Shown: in pieces, positions 35,057-46,200 of the stretch
Numbering within the stretch: the first letter of the stretch is position 1
How the letters are laid out: each line of letters begins with the position of its first letter
Assembly: GCA_008802785.1 (NCBI GenBank)
Contig: VUYT01000014.1
Location: forward strand, 248,001-312,000
DNA length: 64,000 nucleotides
Source of the DNA: Symmetrospora coprosmae
Taxonomy: Eukaryota; Basidiomycota; Cystobasidiomycetes; Symmetrosporaceae
Reading direction: 5' to 3'
The notes under the pieces: generated by a model
Databases searched by the model: none
What the model was told of the DNA's origin: nothing
The model's input: the letters and a program-made list of their open reading frames with translations, nothing else
Made by a program: the position numbers and the translations under genes

Positions 35057-38000
35057 ATGTACGGCTGCCGGAATCGCCTCTACGCTCTCGCAAGGGTCGT
35101 GACGCCGTACCTCGGCTGCAACGCTTGCATTGGCCCTTTGCGAACTGTCACGCACACAGCTGCTCGTAACTGCCTGAGAGATCTACCCACCGTGCGTTTG
35201 TTTGCCATTAGTGCGCCGCATGTGCGTCCATCCAGTCTCCCTGGTGCATCCGCTCGCCGGTACCCGACGGAGTGCCTGATGTTACATCTTCACGATTCCC
35301 AGCCTTACAAGATCCAGCAAGCAGCATCTTGGGGAATGTGCAAGGCAAAGGGAAGGGAAAGCGTGCAGGCTTCAGCGCTCGATGACGTCCCCTGTGCGGA
35401 TCCTCCAGCAGGGGGAATCCAAGCAAAGCCCGACAGTAGCGCTGTTGCTGCAGAGATCGCTACATTGCGAAAGACCTTCTCAATTGCAAAAAGTCCTCAG
35501 GTGTGCATGCCATCAGGACAAGCCTTCTGGCAGACCCAGAGATTTGAAAGCGCAAAGCTGAGTGCTCTGCCACCGGGTCGCCCTGCCAGGAGACCGATGA
35601 AGCTCTCCAGCTTGGCTTGTACGTTTTGTCAAGTGCTGCAAGCGATGCTGGGGAGTTTCATCCAATGCATGTGCGCGAAGCAGCGCTCAAGCTGCTCCGT
35701 CAGATCGTCAGCACAGCGACGCCGAGCGCAATACACCGGCGCATCATCGACGACCTCTATACCTCTCTCCTTCTCGTGGACTCCGCCAGCCCCTGTGACC
35801 TTGTTGTTGCACATCTCAAGCTCTTCGAAAGTGTGTCCTCGAGATTCGCGAAGCAGCGCGACCATGATACGCTTGGACAGCTGGCGTCTCGCTTGCAAGC
35901 ATTCTGCTTTGCAGGCGCGGACACAGGTGCTCCTCGATCACGCACAGTGCCACTACGAGCCGCTCCCAGAGATCGTGTCCAGGCAACGATGGCGCCAGTA
36001 AATGGCACAGTGGTGACTAGTGTGCCCATAGGCAGCTTCGGTCTTTCTGGCTACCAGACAAGCTCAACATCGATAGCAGGGAGCAGCAGGCATCCAAGAC
36101 GGCAGACGAGCGCGAGTAGCTTATCTAGTGTACGAAGCTCGCGCTCGGATCGAAATGTGCGGGGTCCAGCCAGGTATGCTTGCACTCGCACCATAAGCTT
36201 GTCCATGTACATCTCCGGACTGACCTCATTACGACGCCCCAACCAGCCTCAATTCCGGCTCTTCCGTCGTACGACTCGCCGCGCTGCACGCGCTAGCAGC
36301 CCTTGCTGAAACCGAATGGAAGGGGCTTCATCCGCATTGGGACCTTTATCTCGCCGAGAGTGGAAGTTCGCTCCTCTCGCTTCTCGCCGATGACGATTCA
36401 GTAGATGTGCGAGTAGCGGCAGCCAATGCTACACGCCAACTCCTGCAGCGCTCCGTCGGCTATCTGGGCCTTGCGAGAGCAACGTGAGTCTCTTCAACTT
36501 GACTCGCAGCATAGTGCACGTTCGCCAAATGCTTACCGGCTCCTCCTGCCCATCGCAGTATCTCGAAGGCACCCTTCACCTCCCTTTCGCAAAGCTTAGC
36601 TGGCATCGCGACCAGACTAAACCAGACGGTCGCCCAGCATGCCAGTTCCGCCAGTCCTCTACCAGTCAGGCTAGCTGTGCTAGAGGTATGTTAGCGCTGC
36701 AGCTCGACTGCATGGAGACAGCAGCTTACCCCACCTCCCGCGCCGCAAGCTCGCAGAGGCCGTTGTCACGAACAGCCCGTATGCTCATCTGGGGCCCACG
36801 CTCCTGGCTCGGACAATCGAAGCATTGCTACTCAATGTCACCGAGACTAGTAAGCTAGCTTGATTGCATTCCTCGGGGTACATCGCAATTACTCACTGCT
36901 GACATAGGTCACTGCGGTCCAGATGAGGCGATCCTCGCCGCGAGTCTGCCTGCGCTTGCGACAGCGATCCCGCTTACAGTGGGTGTAGGTGTGGAGCAGA
37001 CCCGCGAGGGTATCCCCACTCTCATCGAGCGTGCAGCATCGACGGTACTACGAGATATCAAGGTGGACAGTCAAGATTCCACCAGTCGGTTGAACGCGTC
37101 GAGATGGCGTGCGCTCTCGGCGCTTTTACAACGGCCGGACTGTTTCGCTGCTTCGGAGGTCTACGATAAAGTCTTGCGCGAAATCAAGAACACCTTCTCG
37201 ATAGCTTCATCGGAAGTTCAGCTGCAGCAGATCGCGCTACTCGCTCAGACAACTGCACCAGGGATAGCGGACAGGCTCTCGGCCGAGGAAAGCATGGTCA
37301 CGCCGCTGCTTCTGCAACAAGCATTGCGAAGTGTCGTCGGGACTGTGGCTACAACTCCAATCAGTGCGCAGTCGACGGCTCGGCTGTCTTTGGTGGCGCT
37401 GCTTATTGGGCAGAATGTGCAAGCTTTGCGTTTGGGGCAGAAAGTAGGGTCGCTTCAACGGAGTCTGAATATTCGGAGCGGAGGCTGAGACACGACCCCC
37501 TATCAGAGCGACGGGGATGCCCTCGACCTACTCTTCTCCATTCTGGAAGAGGGCGGCAAAGGTGTCGAGAACTCATGCTACCGAAGCCTGGGCGCCCTTC
37601 TCGCATCACCGAGGATCTTGGAGGTAGGAGGAGCGGGTCTCAATCAGTGAAGGCCTAATGGCATGTTCACAGTGTCTCATGCACCCTCTTCCCAGGATCC
37701 CGCACTGTCCAGCAGGCTCCTTGACGCTCTGCTCAAAGGTGTACGGCGCACAGCTGGTCAAGCCAGTACCCAGACACAAGCACAGGCCATGTGGAACATG
37801 GCTAATGTCTGTGAAGTCCCGGAGCTGGCGGAGTCAGCTCTCTTCGACGGCATCCAGGAGGAGCTGGTAGAACTCGCAATCGAGTTGGCTAGCGCCCCAG
37901 GCGCGTCCCGCTCTGTCGAAATGGTGAGCGAGCGACCTTTCTCCCGCATTTCAATCATATGCAGAGCTCACGCGTCCAGCCTCCGTTCTCACCTCGATAC

Positions 38001-38439
38001 ACAGTCTTGCATCAGCTCAATCAGGGTCCTCGGCGTTCTGCTGAGCAAGCGACCTTCGGCTGTCGCGCCAACCCAGGAACAACGCGCAATCTCGACACTC
38101 TGCCAGCGCCTCAAGGTGCCGTCGCCAAAAATTCAATGGAATGCTGCCACAGCCATCAAGGGGTATCTCACCAGCTCAGACACGCCAAGAACACTGGACC
38201 GTCTTCTCGTCAATACCTTGCTGCACGTCCTGAAATGCGACAAGAATATCAAGGTCCGGCTCTCGGCATTAGCTGCCCTGCTGGAGGCTCACAGTCTGCG
38301 GGAGAGCTGTAGTACGCTCCCGGAGGAGCTCGCGGCCGCCATCGAGTCGACAGAAGCGCTCAAAGACAGCCTACCATTCGATGAGGCTGTGCGCGCAGAT
38401 CAGCTCATATCTGCGGTACGCGAAACTCGGGCCTCATAA
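35057..38439 (+). CDS. HEAT-repeat protein, HEATR6-like, ~904 aa
   Basis: Proposed exons: 35057..35191, 35236..35362, 35412..35500, 35590..36173, 36247..36483, 36559..36685, 36750..36849, 36908..37443, 37507..37623, 37696..37923, 38005..38439; all phases close. Helical repeats run throughout: 'VVRLAALHALAALAETEWKG', 'HPHWDLYL', 'DVRVAAANATRQLL', 'KIQWNAATAIKGYL', 'DKNIKVRLSALAALLEA'. The order and the C-terminal 'WNA...KNIKVR' unit match the HEAT repeat-containing protein 6 family. A Ser/Arg-rich insert (about residues 265-310) sits in the middle, as in homologues. A TGA at 37488-37490 lies in the predicted 63-bp intron 37444-37506. The first exon (35057-35191) is the weakest part; the true start may differ. 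Role unknown; scaffold-like. Confidence 0.72.
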
Positions 38440-38623
38440 CTACTGTGGACCAGTCAGCCGCAACGGACGCTGTATCTAATGCATTTGCATTGCCCGATAC
38501 TTCTACTCCGCATGCGCAGATACAATCCTTCTCGGCGCGAGCCGCTATTTCACCAGGACCGGTCGCCAATCCGGTCTGACCCGCAGATCTGCCGGCCTGC
38601 GATTCGCGGACATCCAGCGGCGT

Positions 38624-41600
38624 CTATTTTGCGAAATGCAAGGTCCACGAGTCGAGGATGCGCCTCCTTCCGACAGCCTCGACGCTGAGACCGGGCGAGC
38701 CGTACGTCAACGGCGCGGTGAAGACGAATCCGCCGATGACCGCCGCTATGACGACCATGCACCCGACGACCATGCGCAAAGGCACCTTTGCCCGCAGAGG
38801 GGCACGCCGCCGTGTCCGCGGGCCAGCGAAGGAGACGGGGAAGTTGACGGTGTCGCTGAAAACGAAATTGACGGCGACGCCGGCTACCAAGCACGACATC
38901 AAGTGCGCTGGGAGATAGCTGAAAGGGGAGATAGCGGGAGGAGGCTCAGTCAGCCACCCGGAACGGTTTCTGGCTCGCCGGCGAGACTCACTGGTGGAGG
39001 AACAGCTGTCGGTTCATCGTCCAAAAGGGGGCATAGTGCCAGAACCAACCGAGCAGGAACCACCCGCCGGTGTTGTATAGCCGATTCCGCACGTCTGAAA
39101 GAGGACAGCCCGTATGTCAGCACATTCAGCGAGACGAGAAATCCCTAGTCGTCGTTGAAGATATAGGCATCGCTCACGCTCTGGGATTGCCTGCAAGCCT
39201 CTCCGCCTGGCAATCTGCTCTGCTCCGAGAATGCCGACAAAGACGCTCAGGGCCAGGACGCAGAACCACCAATCGATGAAGTTGCCAATCATGTAAACCT
39301 GCTCCCTGTTTGTGCTGTTGCCCGTCCAGAATGAGATGCCCGAGAGCAGGAAGGGCCAGCTGATTGGCCCTGACGCGTATGGGTGGCTGTCGGTGAGGCC
39401 AGCATTGTGCTGGATCATGAGGATCTGAAGCTCGAAAAACTTCTTGAAGAAATTGACGTGCTTGACCTCCTTGGGCTTCTCTGGCGGCGGGCGGGTAATG
39501 TCCGTCGCGTTGGCATCCCGGATGATCTCGTCTGCGAACCACGAGTTGGTAGGATCATGCAGATTCTTGTGCCCGTTGATCTCCTGCTGCTTGAAACCCC
39601 AGTCCGGCAGGACTGGACTCGCCCGCGTCCACATGGCAACGTTCGTGCTGACGTGAATCAGCTTGAAGTGCCCGCTCTTGGTCATCCACTGCTGCCCGGC
39701 GTGCGCGTCGTCGATCTCGATGCGGAAGGTCGTGTCGGCCGCGCGCGTGTCGTCGTCCTTGGGCCAGGTGGTGAACTCCTCGTTGGTCGCCATGAGCGGG
39801 CACGCGACATCGTGCGCCATGAGGTAGCTCTGCGTGTTGACGTGCAGGAGACGCACAACGTCATGGTGCCGCACGACTCGGCCCCGACCGTGATCCGGAA
39901 TCTCCTTGGTAGGCTCGACGAGCCAGTGGTTGTTCGTGTCATTGAAGGGATAGCCAGTCACCTGCTGACCCTGCGAGCTGATCCGCCCGTCCTCGTACGT
40001 CAGGGGATACCGCTCGACATGCGAGTGCAGCAATGCTTTGGTCTGGCGGTGCCGTAGCGTAAGCGTATCGAAGTAGCGGATCTCTTAGCAGTCCAGAGGT
40101 GTCACAGCGTCCATCAGCTTGCTGCTTGTGCAGCCTTGTTTTTGCGGGGCATGCATTACCCACCTTCTGAATCGACCGTGAGCGGGCTGCCAAGGAGCGT
40201 CTCCTGGAAAGCTGGACTCATAAAGTCGTCACCGGTTCCAGAGTGATTCAGGACTTTGAAGTGAACGTAGAACCAGAACATGTACACGCAAGCGGGAACG
40301 AAGATGAGAGCAAAGGCTCGGGCGAAAAAGTGCTTGCTGACTTGTTTCTGGAAAACCCGGAGGACGCATGCCATCAGACGGGGAATCTCAATACTGCCGC
40401 GTGTGGCCGAAGGTCGCTCACCATGGTCAAGCCGCGCCGGACATCGAGGATGTTCCACAGATCGACGATGACTGCAGACCCAACGGTGAGGAACATGAAG
40501 AGCCCGACCATTTTGCAGCTGATTGTGAAGGCCAGAAAGACGCCGGTGGCTACGAGCCAGGCCCACCATGCCTGCGTGAACTCGCTGCGACCGGCCAGGG
40601 CCGAGCGGCAGGTCAGACCAATCGTGGTGCGATGGGGCGCGCGTATTACCGACCCACCGATGGCGCAGCTTGTGGAAGCGGACATAGCAGTAGATCGCTA
40701 CTGCCTGGAAGAGGATCATGGGCGAGTCGAGGAGGATCAGTCTCGTCTGCGTGACGTGCGCGTTGTCTGCGGAGGGCATGCGAGAGAGAGAGAGAGAGAT
40801 ATTAGCGTGAGCAGGGCAAGGGAGTCAAAAACTGGCTGAACGCAGTCCGCACCAAAGCAGAGAAGCATGGCCGTGAGGATGCCAATGATGCGTGGGTACC
40901 CGCTCTCCCGCATTACGCCATACAGGACGGGCGGGGTCAGGCTGCCCAGGATGGCGGGGAGGGTGCGCATGCCCACGTAGGGGACGTTGTTCTCAAAGTA
41001 GTCGTCCCCGATGTTCTCAAAGTCAAAATGGCCGTCGTACCCGATGAGCCAGCCTTGGAACGCGAGGAGCAGCTTGGCCAAGGGCGGGTGGACGTCGAAG
41101 AAGTACTCGCGGCGGAGGTAGTACGACGCGAACTTGCCAAAGTGGACCTCGTCGAAGCTAAAATACAGTCGCAGCACGAGCGGCGGATCAGCAATAGCTC
41201 GGCAGTCAGTGCAGCAAGGCGCGCAGGCCCTGTGGCAGACGCGTCGGTCCGCTCGCGCACACGTCCGAAGGGACTCACACGACGCTCGGCGGGTGGTGGA
41301 TCATCCAGAAGCGCACGACGGCGCTGAGGAGGGCTATCGCGCCGTACACAAAGAGCTCGACGTGGCTGTTGAGGCCCGAGGCGTGCGGCGAGGCGTCCCC
41401 TTCGAGATGTGCCTGAGCAACGGACACCGACTGATCAGCCCGGATAGACACGGCACCGGTACGAGCACAGCACCGCATCGGGGCGCAGCCCACCTTGCTC
41501 GACGGATAGCCGTACACGTCCCCAGGTATGGGCGACCTCCTGCCGTCCTCGCTGATGCCTTTCAGGCTCAGGTCGCCCCCGGCCCCACCGGTCGCAGGAC

Positions 41601-41721
41601 GCTTTGAGGATGTCGGCGAGGGCGACCGCGATGGCACGGGCACCGGGACGGCATCGTAGTTGACATTGACGCTGTGCACGCTCTTGCCTCGCCGCTGCGT
41701 AGGCTGCGTCAGCGTGGCCAT
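38624..41721 (-). CDS. PMT4: Protein O-mannosyltransferase, Pmt4 type, ~808 aa
   Basis: Nine exons: 41721..41494, 41412..41279, 41157..40853, 40766..40658, 40584..40422, 40347..40164, 40083..39178, 39094..38992, 38918..38624. The enzyme transfers mannose from dolichol-P-mannose to Ser/Thr of secretory proteins in the ER. Seen: 'FDEVHFGKFASYYLRREYFF' with the catalytic-loop Asp-Glu, 'HPPLAKLLL', 'NVPYVGMRTLPAILG', 'QTRLILLDSPMILFQ', then the luminal MIR domain ('HSHVERYPLTYEDG', 'HHDVVRLLHVNTQSYL', 'LPDWGFKQQEI') and C-terminal membrane helices. The MIR wording and 'NVPYVGMR' fit Pmt4/POMT1 rather than Pmt1/2. A segment at 41493-41413 is an in-frame 81-nt GT-AG stretch with Cys-rich, non-family translation; I treat it as an intron (otherwise 835 aa). 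Intron 40852-40767 carries a (ga)9 tract. Confidence 0.92.
40782..40799. repeat. (GA)9 dinucleotide tract inside a PMT4 intron
   Basis: Eighteen-base perfect dinucleotide run 15 bp upstream (on the minus strand) of the intron's CAG acceptor. On the sense strand it is (CT)9 and likely serves as the polypyrimidine tract. Confidence 0.85.
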
Positions 41722-41955
41722 CGTTGCTCGCTCTCAATGGAACGCAGGCAAGGGAGGGCAGCCACGCCGGGAAAGGACGCGTCGAAAAGGCACGGAGGGA
41801 GGGGACAGACCTCTTCGGAAAGCTGCAAGCAACGCTTGGACGGGTCTGGACAAACTTTGGGAGATACCTGCAACAGCCTAGAGTGACACCGCAGCTATCG
41901 CCTATGGCACATTCGCTTTTCCGTTGTAGGATGCCCCCGAAGTGCGCCTCTACTG

Positions 41956-43088
41956 CTACCGCTTCTTTCGAGGGCTCCTCCTCAGGCTCGCATTGCCGTC
42001 CCCGGATGGCACGCTCAGGCCGTCTGCAGTGCCAGCCTGCTGCTTGAGCGGACTGTTCGGCACACTCCGCTGCGGCTGGTGCATTTGCTGCTGCTGCTGC
42101 TGGTGCTGCTGTTTTGGCTGGCGAGCAGGAGAAGCGGGGACAGGGCCGGGCCTAGAAGAGGAGGACGCTTCCGTCATGACGCGCTTGACCTCCTTCTCAA
42201 TCTGCCGCTCGCTGTAGTACTGCGCGCCCTGCAGGGCCACGACGCCCGTCAGGGCGACGGCAATGATGGCGTGGGCCGAGGCGAGCTGCGAGATGGCCCC
42301 GAATGCGGACGGGCTCAGCGAGGGCGCCTGCGCCTTTGCGGGGAGATCTCGGAGTACCGCCAGGCCTGGTGCGGCCACGAGGAAGCGGGAGTCAGACCGA
42401 CATGTCTCGAGCTGTTCAAGCGGGACCAGCAGCCGCACTCACTAGCATGTACGTTCTGGGCATAGATGACGGAGGCGGCGGAGATGAGGACTGGCAGACA
42501 GGGTTGACAAAGGAGGGTCAGCACGATTACAAAGTGTGGATCCGGGTGAGATTGACGGCACTCACACAGACTAGCACCGTCAAAGAGGATGCGGCTGGTG
42601 GTCCCCTTTGCGAGCTTTGCGAGGGCGGCGAACGCGCCCATGGCCGTGAGTCCTGCGAGGACGGCTGCGAGCCAGGTCGGGCCGTTCAGAGCATCGCGGT
42701 AGTAGTCGACTGCATCGCGCACGGACGCCTCTGTGGGAGATTGCCAGATGACGCGGTGGTCGACTGTCTCTCTGTGCTGTCAGCGTGCGCGCGTATGAGG
42801 GGACGTGGCCGGGAACCGGTAAAGACGCACCGGCCCAGTTGACAAAGAAGGTCCCTGCGAGGAGTGAGGATGTCCCGAGGATGATCTGAAAGGTGGTCGG
42901 ACAGGCGTGAGAAGACGTGGGCGATGTGCCGAAAAGCGAGGGGAGAAGCTCGTTAGCCTCGAGGTGTGTGGGGAGAGTAGTGTGCCGGCGGGACAGGCAG
43001 GCCACGATGCGGCAAGGGAAGCTGCACTCACGCTCGTCAATGCTGGTGATCCAGCTGCTGCTGCTGCTGCTGCTGCTGTGTCTGCCAT
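41956..43088 (-). CDS. SHR3: Shr3-like ER chaperone for amino-acid permeases, ~269 aa
   Basis: Five exons: 43088..43032, 42885..42831, 42769..42566, 42490..42453, 42411..41956. Family landmarks: 'IILGTSSLLAGTFFVNWAET' (first membrane segment), 'VRDAVDYYRDALNGP', 'SRILFDGASLFLISAASVIY' (the Shr3 signature 'LFDGASL'), and a further helix, 'HAIIAVALTGVVALQGAQYY'. Shr3 is an integral ER protein that helps permeases fold and enter COPII vesicles. The cytosolic tail is polar with a Gln/His run and ends in 'RRSPRKKR'. The start is uncertain: an in-frame ATG 87 bp upstream would add 29 residues. The last intron could end 6 bp later (CTCGAG). Head-to-head with the paladin-like gene, 172 bp between starts. 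Confidence 0.82.
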
Positions 43089-43260
43089 TGCCTGGACAGC
43101 GCCGAGACTATGCGCAGAAGCAAGAAGAGCAACACCTCCGGGTGGACGAACGTGACCCACCGCTGCTTCGGTCATGCTGGTTGCTTTCTTGCACGCACCA
43201 GCAACTTAGCACAATCTCATCAGCAGCACAGGTTAGCGACGAGCAATCCTGTCGCAGCTC
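43089..43260. promoter_or_regulatory. Short bidirectional promoter (Shr3-like / paladin-like)
   Basis: Only 172 bp separate the two divergent start codons, so leaders and core promoters must overlap or be very compact. No specific element recognised. Confidence 0.5.
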
Positions 43261-46200
43261 ATGGACGGCTCCACTCCACCGAGCTCGCCTCAGAGCCAGG
43301 CTCGTCGTGGGCTGCCAGGAACCGCCGCAGCAGGCGCGCCGTTATCGCCCCTGAGGGAGCACTCGGGCCAGCAGCAGCAGCAGCATCAGCGACAGAGGCA
43401 GTCTGCATCCACCCCAGCCACTCCACCTTCAGGCCCATACTCGCGTCCCAGGCATGCCGCGTCTTCGTCGCAGAGCTCTATCGCCCGTGGTCACGCGATA
43501 GCGTCTCCAGGAGGAGGAGGAGGAGGAGGGGCCAACACGCCACCACTAACATCAGGAACGCCATCCTCTCGTTCACAGCAGCACCCGAGCAGCAGGCACG
43601 TCTCTGGCAGCGCCGCTGCTCGCACGAGCGAGGGCGACTACTTCCACCGGCAGAACAGCCAGGACGGTCTCGCGCCGTCGTCGCATAGCCGAGCGACAAG
43701 CTATACCGGCCCGCCCAAGGCGTCCAACCCAAACGCGCTCCTGAAAGTGCAGCACGGTGTCGTAAAGTCCCGCACGGGAAGCGTGCTCTCGCGCGGCTTC
43801 ATCCTCAAGAACGACCGCCTGCCCCCGCGCAACACGCACACCCTCGACTTCCGCCTGAAAGGCTGCCCGAACTTCAGGTCCGGCGGGCAGGGCATCTACG
43901 GAGCGGCTCAGCCGTCCATCACTGGTCTAAGAACGGTCCTCAGCCTCCTTGGCTGCAGCCCGGGCGGCTCTGGCAAAGTCGTATGGATCTGCACGAGGGA
44001 GGAGCCCGTCGTCTACATAGGCGGCTCCCCGTTTGTCCTGAGGGACGCAGAGGAGCCACTCAAGGGGTTCGCCCTGAGCGACCGGCCCGAAGCGCTCGAT
44101 GGCATCGAAAAGAGGTGAGCAATACTGAGCTCGCTGTGAGCGATACTGAGCTCGCTCCCTGTCGCACACTCGCGCTGACATGCATGTGGCGCGCAGACTC
44201 AAGCAAGACATTTTGAAAGAAGCCGTCAGATATGGCGGCCTCGTTCAGGTGCAGGAAGAGGTCAACGGGAGTGGAGCCGGTGAGTCTGACTGTCAGGTCG
44301 GCCTGTCGGCCGTGGCTAACACTGTCCAACTCGTACCTCCCCAGAACCCAGCATATCGTCGACGTGGATCGCTGCCTCGAGCACCAACGTCATGACACTT
44401 CGCGAGCTGTGGCAATCGCTCGTGGACGAAGGCTACTCTGTCGATGTGAGTCCCGATCTTGCCCATGTCCGCCGCCTTGCCTACGCTGGCTGATGTTGGC
44501 CCTGCAGTATCACCGCATTGCCATCTCAAGCGATGAGAACCCAGAGAATCGATATCTGGACTCTTTCCTCGATGTACTCCGCGACATTGACCAGAACGTC
44601 TCGCTCTTCTTCAACTGCGGTGTAGGTGTGGTTCGCACGACGTTCGCAATGACGGTCGCCCTGCTCGTCCGCCGGCACCAAGCGACTCTGGCTGCCGCCT
44701 CGCCCGCAGAGCCTGGGTCGCATGCAACTGCTCGGACCGGCAGTCAGGGCAGGGAACAAGCAACGAAGGCAGGCGACGATGCCGACAACCAGCGCGCCCA
44801 GCGTGCAAGGCGCGAGTCCGTCATTGACCAGAACAGACAGCGCCACCTCATCGCAGAGGCCGATGCCATCACGCGGCGGAACAAGTCGCTCCTTCGCCTC
44901 ACGTCGATCCTCAACTCGGGCGTACCGAGCAGCAATCAGCACATTGCACTCAACATGCTCCTCGCCCAGCCGCAGATGCTCGAAAACCTCCGGCGAGCGG
45001 TCGAAGGCGATTACGATGTCATCCTCAACCTCCTCTCGTGCCTCGATGCCGGGCAGGCCAACAAAGCCCTTGCCGATGCTGCCATCGACCAATGTGAGTC
45101 GGCGAGCAGGCGAACATCTGCTCAACGTCCGACAGCGTGCTTGATGAAAGTGACCTGTGTCTGCTGCTACCAGGTGACGCGGTCATCAACCTTCGAGAGG
45201 ACGTCCTGCATCACCGCATCAACCTCGCAATGGCTGCCATGGACGAAGACTCGCGTGATAATCATCTCAGCAAAGCATTAGCAGGTCTCGAGCGGTATTT
45301 CTTCCTCGTCGCTTTTGCAAGCTACGTCGCCGAGACGGACGTACAGTCGGGCTTGCAGTATTCCGAGTGGCTGCAGGTGCGCATGACCCATCTGGACCAG
45401 GGCGTGAAGGACGGAAAGTAGCTCGCTTCAGCTTGACTCAGGCTGAATCGTCATCTCATGACCTCACAGAACCGTGCCGAGCTGCGCAACATGGTGACAC
45501 GCATGCGCAAGCCGCAGAACTCGTCGTGGGTCTTTGGGCCGGTGGGAGACCTCAGCTCGCTTGCCAGAGGTGCACAGCTAGGCGCGGTGACGCCGCTAGC
45601 GCAGTCGCGATTTACCGATGTACTACGCGAAGGAGGGGAAGTCATCACGGACGAGTTCGCTGGGCAAATTGTCCGCCGCAGGCGCGGGATCACCCTGCGT
45701 GCCGGGACCATCCTCAAGAAGGACATCTGGCACGAGACGGTCGAGGACAGCGCACATGCACACGGGCATGCGCATGGACACGGGCACGCGAGCAAGTCTG
45801 ACGACAGCGAGTCAAGCGTGCGCGGTGCGCTGAATTTCAGGCGCATCGAGGCGACCGACGTGTATGCGCTTTCGCAGCCTACAGACGGCGGCATCGTCGG
45901 GGTGCTCGATGCTATCAAGACTGGACGGAGCCAGGAGGCGGAGAAGGAGAGGAAGGAGGATCGAGTCACTTGGGTCAATTTGCGCGAGGAGCCGCTCGTC
46001 TACATCAACGGGGCACCATATGTGCTTAGGGAGGAAATTCTCAGCCTGCGAAACCTCAAATCATATGCGTAAGTGCTAGTCGGTGAGCAGGTGAGCTTGG
46101 ACAACGAGCACTGATAGTCTGGCTTGTATGCAGTGGCATCTCTGCATCCCGCTTGGAGCTCATCGAGGACCGGCTCAAGGCCGACATTCTCGCAGAAATC

